This document shows, piece after piece, positions 1 through 7,060 of a DNA stretch of 13,797 bases (position 1 is the first letter of the stretch; the number at the start of each line of letters is the position of its first letter). The DNA is from Bacillota bacterium. GTDB taxonomy: Bacteria; Bacillota_I; Bacilli_A; Acholeplasmatales; Acholeplasmataceae. Under the pieces are notes generated by a model. It had not been told where the DNA came from. It ran no database searches and saw only the letters and a program-made list of their open reading frames with translations. The translations under genes were made by a program, and so were the position numbers. Where the stretch lies: NCBI GenBank assembly GCA_006226985.1, contig SBGC01000035.1, positions 1-13,797 on the forward strand, read 5' to 3'.

Positions 1-533
1 ACAAGGTAATCTCTTGCTCCTTCAGGTGTAGACTTACCTAAAATAGGTGTTTCAAGCTCATAAAATCCTTCATTGACTAAGACTTCACGTATGGCTTGTG
101 TAATCCAATGACGCTTAATTAAATAATCTTGCATCACAGGTCTTCTTAAGTCCAAATAACGATATTTTAAGCGTGTATCTTCTAAAGCATCTGTTTCGTT
201 TGCGACAATAATTGGAGGCGTTTCAGCTTGACTTAAAACGACAAAATCTGTCACTTCAACTTCAATTTCACCCGTCTTAATGTTTCCATTTTTTGATTCT
301 CTCTCAATGACAATCCCTTGAATTTCGATGACATATTCGTTTCTCACTTTTGTTGCTAATTCATAGTTGCTATTATCTGGTTTAACAAGAAGTTGTGTAA
401 TCCCAAAACGGTCACGAAGGTCAATAAAGATTAATCCACCTAGATTTCTCGCTTTTGCTACCCAACCTTTAAGATAAACTTTTTTCCCTAAGTCTTTAAT
501 TGTCAGTTCATTATTATGATGTGTATATTTCAT
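1..533 (-). CDS. aspS: Aspartyl-tRNA synthetase, N-terminal part (runs off the left edge)
   Basis: Class II aminoacyl-tRNA synthetase that charges tRNA-Asp with aspartate in the cytoplasm. About 177 residues are visible. The protein starts MKYTHHNNELTIKDLGKKV and continues through the N-terminal anticodon-binding OB fold (about residues 1-105, with GWVAKARNLGGLIFIDLRD). The linker carries RYLDLRRPVMQDYLIKRH. Class II motif 1 and the flipping loop follow (FYELETPILGKSTPEGARDYL), typical of bacterial AspRS. The catalytic core with motifs 2 and 3 lies outside the window. ATG is at 533-531; a GGAG lies about 8 bases upstream, inside the 3' end of hisS, and only one base separates the two genes, so this is an operon with probable translational coupling. 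The hisS-aspS pair is common in Firmicutes. Identification is sure; only completeness is unknown. Confidence 0.96.
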   Translation of the reverse strand, partial: MKYTHHNNELTIKDLGKKVYLKGWVAKARNLGGLIFIDLRDRFGITQLLVKPDNSNYELATKVRNEYVIEIQGIVIERESKNGNIKTGEIEVEVTDFVVLSQAETPPIIVANETDALEDTRLKYRYLDLRRPVMQDYLIKRHWITQAIREVLVNEGFYELETPILGKSTPEGARDYL

Positions 534-534
534 A

Positions 535-1803
535 TTATTTCTCCATTTTTTCCTTTAAATACTTGCATACCTTTGAAACAAGTACCTCTTCTTGAACCTC
601 AGTTTGCGTGTTCTTGATACCAACAACACCCTTGTTAAATTCTTCTTCACCGATAATAATTAAGTATTTTGCTTGATAACGTAATGCTTGTTTTAATTGT
701 GCTTTAAATGATTTCCCGGTAAAGTTTGTATCTACGTTTAAATTAGCTTGACGAAGATCATATAAAATCTTCGTTGCTAGTGTTTTATGTTTTTGATCAA
801 AAACAATAACATAAGCATCTAATTCTGATTCCTTTGCAAAATTAACATTTTCAGCTTCTAAAGCAAGTAGTAATCTTTCCATACCAAAAGCAAACCCTAT
901 ACCACCTAAATCTGGTCCACCGAGTTCTTTCACAAGTTTTTGATATCTACCACCACCACCAAGCACGTTTTGAGCCCCAAAACCTTCGATATCCGCTTCT
1001 ATTTCAAACACTGTGTGAGAATAGTAATCTAGACCTCTAACGAGTTTAGGAGCGATTTCATAGCTGATTTTTGCAGCGTTTAAATGATCAAGGACAGCTT
1101 TAAAATAACTTCTCGCTTCTTCAGTTAAGTAATCTTGTGGTGTAGGAGCATGTTTAACAGCTTCGTGATTTCCATCAATTTTGCAATCAAGAATGCGTAG
1201 TGGATTCTTATGTAGTCTAAGTTGACAATCTTCACATAAAGAACTTGCATGTGGTGTAAAATGATCAACAAGTGCTTTTTGATAATTTTCTCTTGATACA
1301 TCATCACCTAAACTATTGATTCTTACTCTAACTCCTTTTAAACCTAATCTTTTTATAAAGTCATAAGCGAGAATGATAAGTTCAGCATCAAGGGATGGAT
1401 CGATTGCACCAATGGCTTCAACACCAAATTGATAAAACTGACGATATCTTCCTTTTTGAGGACGTTCATATCTAAAGTTGGGTCCTATATAATAAACCTT
1501 TTCGAGTTCTTGAGACGCATAAAGTTTGTTTTCAACATAGCTTCTAATAATTCCAGCTGTTCCTTCAGGACGTAACGTTAAACGACGATCTCCTCGATCA
1601 TCAAAATCATAAGTTTCTTTAGTGACCATATCCGACAATTCAGATTGACGATGGAAAACTTCGCTATATTCCATAATCGGTGTACGCATTTCTCTGATGT
1701 TATATAAGCCTAAGATATATCGAATTTTTTCTTCAAGAGCTTGCCATAAATAGGACTCCTGAGGTAGTACATCATAAGTTCCTTTAACTTTATTGATTGC
1801 CAT
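535..1803 (-). CDS. hisS: Histidyl-tRNA synthetase
   Basis: Charges tRNA-His with histidine; class II synthetase, 422 aa, the usual bacterial length. Motif 1 lies near residues 39-52 (MRTPIMEYSEVFHR). Motif 2 spans about 74-130, with LRPEGTAG and FRYERPQKGRYRQFYQFG. The histidine-specific motif LVRGLDYY is at 254-261. Motif 3 is the glycine-rich GGGGRYQKL followed by GIGFAFGMERLLLAL (about 301-315). The C-terminal anticodon-binding alpha/beta domain covers about 330-420. A cysteine cluster seen in Firmicute HisRS (C190, C193, C207) is present. ATG is at 1803 behind a strong AAGGAGG seven bases upstream. The start lies inside the end of the preceding acetyltransferase gene (14-base overlap), so both are probably read from the T-box-controlled transcript and may be translationally coupled. 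Confidence 0.98.
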   Translation of the reverse strand: MAINKVKGTYDVLPQESYLWQALEEKIRYILGLYNIREMRTPIMEYSEVFHRQSELSDMVTKETYDFDDRGDRRLTLRPEGTAGIIRSYVENKLYASQELEKVYYIGPNFRYERPQKGRYRQFYQFGVEAIGAIDPSLDAELIILAYDFIKRLGLKGVRVRINSLGDDVSRENYQKALVDHFTPHASSLCEDCQLRLHKNPLRILDCKIDGNHEAVKHAPTPQDYLTEEARSYFKAVLDHLNAAKISYEIAPKLVRGLDYYSHTVFEIEADIEGFGAQNVLGGGGRYQKLVKELGGPDLGGIGFAFGMERLLLALEAENVNFAKESELDAYVIVFDQKHKTLATKILYDLRQANLNVDTNFTGKSFKAQLKQALRYQAKYLIIIGEEEFNKGVVGIKNTQTEVQEEVLVSKVCKYLKEKMEK

Positions 1804-2362
1804 AAAAATCCTCCTTGGTCATCACATAGATGAATAAATCATCATGGATAACTTCCTTTCTTTTTTCAAATGTATAACTTTCTATTTGAACAAGCTTAAA
1901 TCCAGCTCTTTCAATGACTTTTTGACTTGCTACATTTTGTTTGAGATGCTTGATTTGAATAAAATCATACTTTAAATGATTAAATCCAATCTTTATCATT
2001 TCTTTTAAACATCTCGTCATAATACCTTGATTCCAATAATCTTTATGTAATGCAAAACCTATTTCAGCACCATTTTGTTTCTTAATCCGACTATGAAAAT
2101 CTATGGTTCCTATCATTTTAGACGTGTTGATATCAACAATTGCATAACCAATAGGCAGTTTATCTTTTACTCGGGGATAAAAGATCGATTTAATGGTTTG
2201 TGTTGCTTCTTCAACCATCACATACGGTCCCCATGTGAGATATTTTGTTACTTCAGGATCTTTTCCATAAGCAAACATGTCTTTATCATCTGTTACATGC
2301 AATGTTCTGAGTCGATAATGATCAAACTCAATGATTGGCATGTGCATATAAGGCTTTCTCAT
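1790..2362 (-). CDS. GNAT-family N-acetyltransferase (RimJ/RimL-like)
   Basis: An acetyl-CoA-dependent N-acetyltransferase of about 190 aa; substrate unknown. RimJ/RimL-type features are visible: an N-terminal strand with RLRTLHVTD, a WGPY segment, IGTIDFHSR, EIGFALHKDYWNQGIMTRCL (the acetyl-CoA-binding motif A; GIMT fits the family), and NVASQKVIERAGF near the C-terminus. The frame is open to an ATG at 2374, but the ATG at 2362 (MRKPYMHMP) is preferred because a GAGGTGG lies just before it at 2372-2366, while nothing useful precedes the upper ATG. It is the first gene after the T-box terminator and overlaps hisS by 14 bases, so it should rise with hisS and aspS when the cognate tRNA is uncharged. 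Relatives acetylate ribosomal-protein N-termini, antibiotics, peptides or aminoacyl derivatives; the sequence does not choose among these. Family is firm, function is not. Confidence 0.88.
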   Translation of the reverse strand: MRKPYMHMPIIEFDHYRLRTLHVTDDKDMFAYGKDPEVTKYLTWGPYVMVEEATQTIKSIFYPRVKDKLPIGYAIVDINTSKMIGTIDFHSRIKKQNGAEIGFALHKDYWNQGIMTRCLKEMIKIGFNHLKYDFIQIKHLKQNVASQKVIERAGFKLVQIESYTFEKRKEVIHDDLFIYVMTKEDFYGNQ

Positions 2363-2365
2363 TTG

Positions 2366-2372
2366 CCACCTC
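2366..2372 (-). promoter_or_regulatory. Ribosome binding site deciding the acetyltransferase start
   Basis: GAGGTGG on the minus strand sits three to four bases before the ATG at 2362. It overlaps the first codons that would be used if translation began at 2374. This is why the shorter protein is annotated. Confidence 0.55.
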
Positions 2373-2379
2373 ATAAAAT

Positions 2380-2406
2380 AAAAAATCTCGTCCTTGTCTA
2401 AGGACG
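2380..2406 (-). terminator. Intrinsic terminator of the T-box leader
   Basis: On the minus strand CGTCCTT (2406-2400), loop AGAC, AAGGACG (2395-2389), then AGA and a run of six T (2385-2380). The 5' arm is the same CGTCCTT that forms the 3' side of the antiterminator, so the two structures exclude each other. It may also end transcripts reading in from dtd. Confidence 0.93.
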
Positions 2407-2528
2407 AAATAAATTCCGCGGTACCACCTTAGTTCTAGAGTTAACTAGCCCTCATTCATATGTTATGTGTCTCAATAGGGTGTCACCATTTCTAAGAAAT
2501 GCTCCTAAATCACTGACGATTAAATTAC
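2380..2528 (-). promoter_or_regulatory. T-box leader controlling the acetyltransferase-hisS-aspS operon
   Basis: A tRNA-sensing transcription-attenuation leader of about 150 nt. The conserved T-box AAGGTGGTACCGCGG is at 2430-2416. The antiterminator can be drawn exactly: AAGG (2430-2427) pairs with CCTT (2403-2400), the seven-base bulge TGGTACC is free to take the tRNA acceptor end, and GCG pairs with CGT (2406-2404). The competing terminator is at 2406-2389. Upstream, Stem I folds by hand as GTC/GAC (2517-2515 with 2471-2469), a kink-turn-like AGTGA opposite TTGA, TAGG/CCTA, an internal loop carrying GTGACAC, and CATTTC/GAAATG closed by TTA. The loop gives specifier GAC (Asp) followed by A, overlapping CAC (His). 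A stem TAGTT/AACTA lies just before the T-box. The T-box identity is sure; the Stem I fold is a manual model. Confidence 0.93.
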
Positions 2529-2534
2529 ACTATC

Positions 2535-2563
2535 ATATTAACTTAAAACATGATTTTTGTCAA
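2535..2563 (-). promoter_or_regulatory. Promoter of the T-box operon
   Basis: Minus strand: TTGACA (2563-2558), a 17-base spacer, TAATAT (2540-2535). The -35 matches the sigma-A consensus exactly. The -35 begins one base after the dtd stop codon (2566-2564). Predicted transcription start is near 2528. Confidence 0.85.
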
Positions 2564-2998
2564 TTACATTTCGATTTGTATTGTTACTGGACCATCATTT
2601 ATCGATTCAACCATCATATGTGCTTGAAAAATACCTTTTTCGACATGATGATGTTTCATCAGTTCATCACAAAACACATCATAAAGCATTTTAGCTTTTT
2701 CTGGTCTCGCTGCTAAAACAAAAGATGGTCGATTATTACCTTTTGTATCACCATATAATGTAAATTGTGAAATGGCAAGTACTTCTCCATTCACTTGAGC
2801 AAGGTTTAAATTCATTTTTTCTTGATCATCTTCGAATATTCGTAAATTATGGACCTTCGTTGCCATTTTAACCACAACATCAGTGCTATCTTGTTCATGA
2901 ATACCTACATAAATTAAGAAACCTTTTTGGATTTTACCAACAATCTTATCATCAACAATGACTTTAGCTTCTTTAACTCTTTGAACAATGACTCTCAT
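2564..2998 (-). CDS. dtd: D-aminoacyl-tRNA deacylase
   Basis: Hydrolyses D-amino acids mischarged on tRNA, including D-Tyr and D-Asp, and can also clear glycine from tRNA-Ala; acts as a homodimer. At 144 aa it has the normal length. The family signatures are intact: MRVIVQRV at the N-terminus, SQFTLYGD at 77-84 followed by KGNNRPSF, and the cross-subunit Gly-cisPro motif in NDGPVTI (134-140). The gene shares ATGA with the end of relA (4-base overlap, 2995-2998), so translation is probably coupled; only a weak AG-rich site precedes the start. apt-relA-dtd order is conserved in Firmicutes. It reads directly into the promoter of the T-box operon, with no terminator of its own. Confidence 0.97.
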   Translation of the reverse strand: MRVIVQRVKEAKVIVDDKIVGKIQKGFLIYVGIHEQDSTDVVVKMATKVHNLRIFEDDQEKMNLNLAQVNGEVLAISQFTLYGDTKGNNRPSFVLAARPEKAKMLYDVFCDELMKHHHVEKGIFQAHMMVESINDGPVTIQIEM

Positions 2999-5172
2999 TT
3001 GAAATCTCTTTCTACAGAATAAATATCTGTAATCTTTTGTAAGTTAACCATGAGTGATTGTAAAGCTTGTTGATGTGAAATGCTAATTTTAAGTTTGATC
3101 ATCATCTCAAGGTTAGCAGATGTCACAGCATTGACTTCAGCAATCGATACTTGTTGTGCATTAACGGTTGTAACAACCTCTGTAAGCAATGTTGGTTTGT
3201 TCGTACCTATAATCTTAATCCATGTTGGATATTTACGAGTAATACCTTGTGACCAAAACGCTTCAATAATTCGGTTTTCTTCAAATTGTGGTGCATTCGG
3301 ACATTGTTTCGAGTGAATGACAATACCACTTGTCTTGGAAACATAACCAAAAATATCATCACCAGGGATAGGTAAACAACAATTGGCTAATTTGAGCTGT
3401 GGACTTGACAAACCTTCGATAACAACACCTGTTTCACTGTGTGTGGTTAACTGACGAGATGCCTTTTCCATTTGTCGCTGCAAGAGAAGATCACGGTCAA
3501 CTTCTAGACCGAGAAGTTTTGCAACTACTGTCTTAGGAGATAAAATACCTTTCCCAATTTCAAGATACATGTCTTCAACTTTTGTAATCATATTTTTCTC
3601 AAAATGTTTTTTGACAAACGTATCATCCATGGTTTCAGTAATTTTTTGATTTGCCATTTCACGATCAAGCATTTCTTTACCCATTTGAATGAGTTGATCT
3701 CTATTTTGCTTGTTTAAAATACTTTTAATTTTATGTTTAGCATGCGATGATTTAGCTATTTTTAGCCAATCTTCACTTGGTCCTTGTGAATTCTTGTTGA
3801 TTTTAACGCTTACAATGTCTCCAGTATTTAATTCGTAGTCAAGGGTAACTATTCGGTTATTAACTAGTGCTCCAACCATCTTATTACCAATGTCGGTATG
3901 AATACGATACGCAAAGTCAATCGGTGTTGACCCCTTAGGAAGTTCAATGACTTCGCCTTTTGGTGTAAACACATAAACATTCGCATCAAGAATATCCCCT
4001 TTAACGGTATCGACAAATTCTTCTGCTCCTGCATCTGTTTCATCGGTGTCTTCACTCATTTTTAAGAGTTCACCATACCATTTAAGTTTTTGAGCAATTT
4101 CAAATTGTTCTCTTTCTTTTGAGTATGTTTTATTTTCTTTATAAGCCCAGTGAGCAGCAACCCCATATTCAGCAACTTGATCCATTTCTGATGTTCGAAT
4201 TTGCACTTCAAAAAGCGTGCCATCATCAGATAGAACGGTTGTATGTAGAGATTGATACATATTCGGTTTTGGAACTGCTATATAGTCTTTAAATCGTCTG
4301 GGTATCGGTGTAAAATTGGCATGAATAACACCTAAAGCTTGATAGCATGACTCAATTTTATCAACGATAATACGAACAGCTAGAAGATCATAGATATCTT
4401 CAAAAGCACGACTATCTCTAACCATTTTTTTATAAATACTGTAGATATTTTTAATTCGACCTTTAATTTCAAAATCATGTAAATCACTATTTTCAAATAA
4501 TGATTTAATGGTTGTGATAACATTATCTATCGAACGTTCTCTTTCAGTACGTTTTGCTTGAATCATGTTTGATACACGGTAATACATGGGTGGATCTGTA
4601 TATCTTAATGATCGATCTTCAAGTTCAGCTTTAACTCTGAAGATACCAAGTCGATGTGCTAATGGTGCATAAATTTCTAACGTTTCTGTCGCAATCTTAT
4701 ATTGCTTTTCAGGTGTCATCGAATCGAGTGTTCGAACATTATGCAGTCTATCAGCAATTTTAATGATGACAACACGAATATCTTTAGCCATTGCTAATAA
4801 CATTTTTTGATGATTATCTGCTTGGCTTGCTTTTGTACTAAATGATAATTTACCTATTTTTGTTACACCATCAACGAGTTGAGCAATTTCAAGACCGAAT
4901 AATTTTTCAACTTCTTTTAAAGTTAATGAGGTGTCTTCAACGGTATCATGGAGAAGTGCAGCAATCAAAGTAGCTGGTCCACCATGTAATTCAGCTAGAA
5001 TTTTTGCTACAGCTACAGGGTGGGTAATATAAGGTTCTCCACTTTTACGCATTTGTCCTTCATGTTTTTCCTTAGCCAAAAAATAAGCCTTTTCGATAAG
5101 CTTAATGTCTGATTCTCTTTTGATGTATGAACTAAATGATTCGGCTAACGATTGAAACAAAGGATCTTGCAT
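2995..5172 (-). CDS. relA: Bifunctional (p)ppGpp synthetase/hydrolase (RelA/SpoT homologue)
   Basis: Long RSH enzyme of the stringent response: makes (p)ppGpp from ATP and GDP/GTP on amino-acid starvation and degrades it again. 725 aa, normal length. Domain order: HD hydrolase (about 25-180) with H51, HDTVED at 75-80 and DRLHNVRT at 141-148; synthetase (about 235-350) with RFKDYIAVPKPNMYQSLHTT at 293-312 and EVQIRT at 322-327; TGS (about 398-457); helical region; conserved-cysteine domain with NCCLPIPGDDI near 597 and HSKQCPN near 620; ACT (about 650-722). RFKD is the RxKD form found in bifunctional enzymes rather than the ExDD of synthetase-only RelA, and the HD residues are intact, so both activities are expected. 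ATG at 5172 follows AAGGAG by seven bases; that site overlaps the apt stop region. The stop is TGA, so TGA is not tryptophan here. Confidence 0.97.
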   Translation of the reverse strand: MQDPLFQSLAESFSSYIKRESDIKLIEKAYFLAKEKHEGQMRKSGEPYITHPVAVAKILAELHGGPATLIAALLHDTVEDTSLTLKEVEKLFGLEIAQLVDGVTKIGKLSFSTKASQADNHQKMLLAMAKDIRVVIIKIADRLHNVRTLDSMTPEKQYKIATETLEIYAPLAHRLGIFRVKAELEDRSLRYTDPPMYYRVSNMIQAKRTERERSIDNVITTIKSLFENSDLHDFEIKGRIKNIYSIYKKMVRDSRAFEDIYDLLAVRIIVDKIESCYQALGVIHANFTPIPRRFKDYIAVPKPNMYQSLHTTVLSDDGTLFEVQIRTSEMDQVAEYGVAAHWAYKENKTYSKEREQFEIAQKLKWYGELLKMSEDTDETDAGAEEFVDTVKGDILDANVYVFTPKGEVIELPKGSTPIDFAYRIHTDIGNKMVGALVNNRIVTLDYELNTGDIVSVKINKNSQGPSEDWLKIAKSSHAKHKIKSILNKQNRDQLIQMGKEMLDREMANQKITETMDDTFVKKHFEKNMITKVEDMYLEIGKGILSPKTVVAKLLGLEVDRDLLLQRQMEKASRQLTTHSETGVVIEGLSSPQLKLANCCLPIPGDDIFGYVSKTSGIVIHSKQCPNAPQFEENRIIEAFWSQGITRKYPTWIKIIGTNKPTLLTEVVTTVNAQQVSIAEVNAVTSANLEMMIKLKISISHQQALQSLMVNLQKITDIYSVERDFK

Positions 5173-5183
5173 ACATTCACTCC

Positions 5184-5696
5184 TTAATAAGTGACTAATG
5201 TTAATATATCATATTCTGTTAATAAAGCTCTACCTTTTAGGTCTGCTAGCTCAATTAAGAATGCTAATCCGACAACTTCTCCGCCTAATTTTTCAACTAA
5301 ATCGATTGCAGCTTTAACTGTTCCCCCTGTTGCAAGTAAATCATCAACAATTAATACGCGATCACCTTTTTTGACTGCATCTGCATGTAAACATAGTTCG
5401 TTAGAACCGTATTCTAAATCATATTTTACGCTGACATATTCTCTAGGTAATTTACCAGGTTTTCTAACAGGAGCAAATCCAATACCAAGTTCAGCAGCCA
5501 CTGGGCAACCAAAAATGAATCCTCTTGCTTCAGGACCAACAATAACTGTTGCTTTTTGTTGTTTTGCGAATTTGACAAACTGTGTAGCAGCATATTTATA
5601 TGCTTCACCATTAAGCATCAGTGGTGTAATATCTCTAAACAAAATACCTTCTTTTGGAAAATCTGGAACATCTGCAATAAGCTTTCTTAAATCCAT
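5184..5696 (-). CDS. apt: Adenine phosphoribosyltransferase
   Basis: Purine salvage: adenine + PRPP gives AMP + PPi, in the cytoplasm. 170 aa, the usual length. Motifs: [16 protein letters not shown] at the N-terminus, the adenine-loop PEARGF (55-60), RKPGKLP flexible loop (78-84), and the PRPP-binding [10 protein letters not shown] (117-126). ATG at 5696 follows GGAGG by seven bases. It is the first gene of the apt-relA-dtd operon, with an 11-base gap to relA and its own promoter. Co-transcription with the (p)ppGpp enzyme fits a common Firmicutes arrangement linking adenine nucleotide supply and the stringent response. Identification is sure. Confidence 0.98.
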   Translation of the reverse strand: MDLRKLIADVPDFPKEGILFRDITPLMLNGEAYKYAATQFVKFAKQQKATVIVGPEARGFIFGCPVAAELGIGFAPVRKPGKLPREYVSVKYDLEYGSNELCLHADAVKKGDRVLIVDDLLATGGTVKAAIDLVEKLGGEVVGLAFLIELADLKGRALLTEYDILTLVTY

Positions 5697-5746
5697 GTCA
5701 TTACCTCCGATTAAAATAAAAAAATTAGACGATTATCTACCGTCTT

Positions 5747-5775
5747 ATTTTACTCTAATTTCATACTTTTTACAA
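5747..5775 (-). promoter_or_regulatory. Promoter of the apt-relA-dtd operon
   Basis: Minus strand: TTGTAA (5775-5770), a 17-base spacer, TAAAAT (5752-5747). Four and five of six bases match the sigma-A hexamers. The predicted start near 5740 gives an apt leader of about 44 nt. The -35 falls inside the inverted repeat at 5761-5781. Confidence 0.65.
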
Positions 5776-5781
5776 GTATGA
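5761..5781. repeat. Perfect 8-bp inverted repeat between apt and rarA (operator-like)
   Basis: TCATACTT (5761-5768), five-base centre TTTAC, AAGTATGA (5774-5781); both arms match fully. The right arm holds the TG of the extended -10 of rarA, and the centre and right arm hold the -35 of apt. A protein bound here would cover both divergent promoters. No regulator can be named; chance in AT-rich DNA is possible. Confidence 0.5.
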
Positions 5782-5787
5782 TATAAT
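5779..5787 (+). promoter_or_regulatory. Extended -10 promoter of rarA
   Basis: TGaTATAAT, with a perfect TATAAT at 5782-5787 preceded by the TG extension. No good -35 is seen at the right distance. The -10 ends 16 bases before the rarA ATG, so the leader would be only about 10 nt and the transcript would begin about at its ribosome binding site. Confidence 0.65.
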
Positions 5788-5803
5788 GTATTGGGGTGAA
5801 GAG

Positions 5804-7036
5804 ATGAAACCACTTGCTTATCGATTACGACCTAAAAGTTTTGAAGATGTCTATGGTCAAGATCATTTAGTTGGAAAACAAGGTGTTTTAACAGCGATGC
5901 TGGAGAAGAAAAAACTGTTATCTTTCATTTTATACGGTCCTCCAGGTACAGGTAAAACGACAATTGCAGAATTATTTGCTAAATCGTGTGGTCTTGACTA
6001 CTATTTTTTTAATGCATCAACTGATTCCAAAGCAAAATTAAAAGATATTTTAGATACAACAGGATATCACGATATTTTACTAGTTATCGATGAAATTCAT
6101 CGCATGAAAACAGATGTTCAAGATTATTTACTACCATTTATGGAAAATGGTAAAGCAACAGTCATTGGTTTAACCACACTAAATCCATTTCAAAGTATCA
6201 ATTTAGCCATCCGTTCAAGATGTCATTTATTTGAAGTCCATCGATTAGATGATGAAGCGATTGAAAAAGCTTTAAAAAACGGATTAAAAGAACTTGATAT
6301 TGATATTAAAATCGATCAACAGGCGATGAAAGCCATGATTCGCTATGCCAATCATGAAATTAGAACCGCACTCAATATATTAGAATCTGCTTCACTTATT
6401 TTAAATGATGGTGATACATTAACAGCACAAATGGTTTATCGTGTAGCAGGAAAAATCAACTTAGATTTAGACGATCACGAGGATCACTTCTATCAACTTT
6501 TATCTGCTTTACAAAAATCAATTCGTGGTTCTGATGTTGATGCATCCATCCATTATCTTGCGCGACTTATTACACTTGGAGATTTACTATCGATTATTCG
6601 CCGTTTACTTGTGATTGCCTATGAAGATATTGGTCTAGCCAATCCAATGATGGGTGTTAAGGTTCAGAGTGCTTGCGATAGTGCGATTAAAGTTGGATTC
6701 CCTGAAGCGAGAATCATTTTAGGTGCGATTGTCATCGATATGGCTTTATCACCAAAATCAAATACAGCACTTCTCGCAATTGATGAAGCACTATTAGACT
6801 TTGAAAACAATGAAACTGGCGTTGTCCCTGATCATGTGAATAATCAAAAAATCAAAGTCAATCCTGACATTTATCACTATCCACATGATGATAAAGATTC
6901 CATCAATGAACAATCCTATTTACCTAAAGATATTGAACATAAAACATATTATCATCCAAAAGATGAATCCGCATATGAAAAAGCTCTCTTAGAGAGACTT
7001 AAACAAATCGATAAGATTAAACAAAGAAAAAGATAG
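5804..7036 (+). CDS. rarA: Replication-associated recombination protein A (RarA/MgsA, AAA+ ATPase)
   Basis: ATPase related to clamp-loader and RuvB proteins that acts at stalled replication forks. From the chosen start it has 410 aa, slightly short of the usual 420-450. The N-terminal MKPLAYRLRPKSFEDVYGQ matches the family start. Walker A is GPPGTGKTT (45-53), Walker B is IDEIH (95-99), sensor 1 is TTLNP near 124 (TTENP in most homologues), and the arginine-finger region is RSRC near 137. The C-terminal tetramerisation domain shows YLARLITLGDLLSIIRRLLV, YEDIGLANP and GFPEARIILG with LSPKSN. The frame opens at an ATG at 5786, but that codon lies inside the -10 element. The ATG at 5804, behind GGGGTG, gives the family N-terminus. 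The gene stands alone and diverges from apt. Confidence 0.95.
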   Translation: MKPLAYRLRPKSFEDVYGQDHLVGKQGVLTAMLEKKKLLSFILYGPPGTGKTTIAELFAKSCGLDYYFFNASTDSKAKLKDILDTTGYHDILLVIDEIHRMKTDVQDYLLPFMENGKATVIGLTTLNPFQSINLAIRSRCHLFEVHRLDDEAIEKALKNGLKELDIDIKIDQQAMKAMIRYANHEIRTALNILESASLILNDGDTLTAQMVYRVAGKINLDLDDHEDHFYQLLSALQKSIRGSDVDASIHYLARLITLGDLLSIIRRLLVIAYEDIGLANPMMGVKVQSACDSAIKVGFPEARIILGAIVIDMALSPKSNTALLAIDEALLDFENNETGVVPDHVNNQKIKVNPDIYHYPHDDKDSINEQSYLPKDIEHKTYYHPKDESAYEKALLERLKQIDKIKQRKR

Positions 7037-7055
7037 CTCGTGAGCTATCTTTTTT
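7031..7055 (+). terminator. Bidirectional intrinsic terminator between rarA and the RNase J gene
   Basis: AGATAGCTC (7031-7039), two-base loop GT, GAGCTATCT (7042-7050) followed by T's on the plus strand and preceded by A's, so it also gives a T-run on the minus strand. The rarA stop codon (7034-7036) lies inside the stem. It serves both convergent genes. Confidence 0.9.
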
Positions 7056-7060
7056 AACGT

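Noticed and set aside
2467..2471. Second GACAC as the T-box specifier
   Set aside because: In the best manual fold its GAC pairs with GTC at 2517-2515 in the base helix of Stem I, so it is not in a loop.
5727..5745. Hairpin AGACG/CGTCT followed by a T-run on the minus strand before apt, possibly an attenuator
   Set aside because: The stem has only five pairs and a nine-base loop. Its 5' arm lies upstream of the transcription start predicted from the apt promoter, so it would not be in the RNA.
5191..5781. Long open frame on the plus strand opposite apt
   Set aside because: It is antisense to a clear apt gene, has no recognisable domain and no ribosome binding site; a shadow frame.
5786..5803. 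Upstream ATG for rarA adding six residues
   Set aside because: It overlaps the -10 TATAAT, and the family N-terminus and ribosome binding site fit the ATG at 5804.
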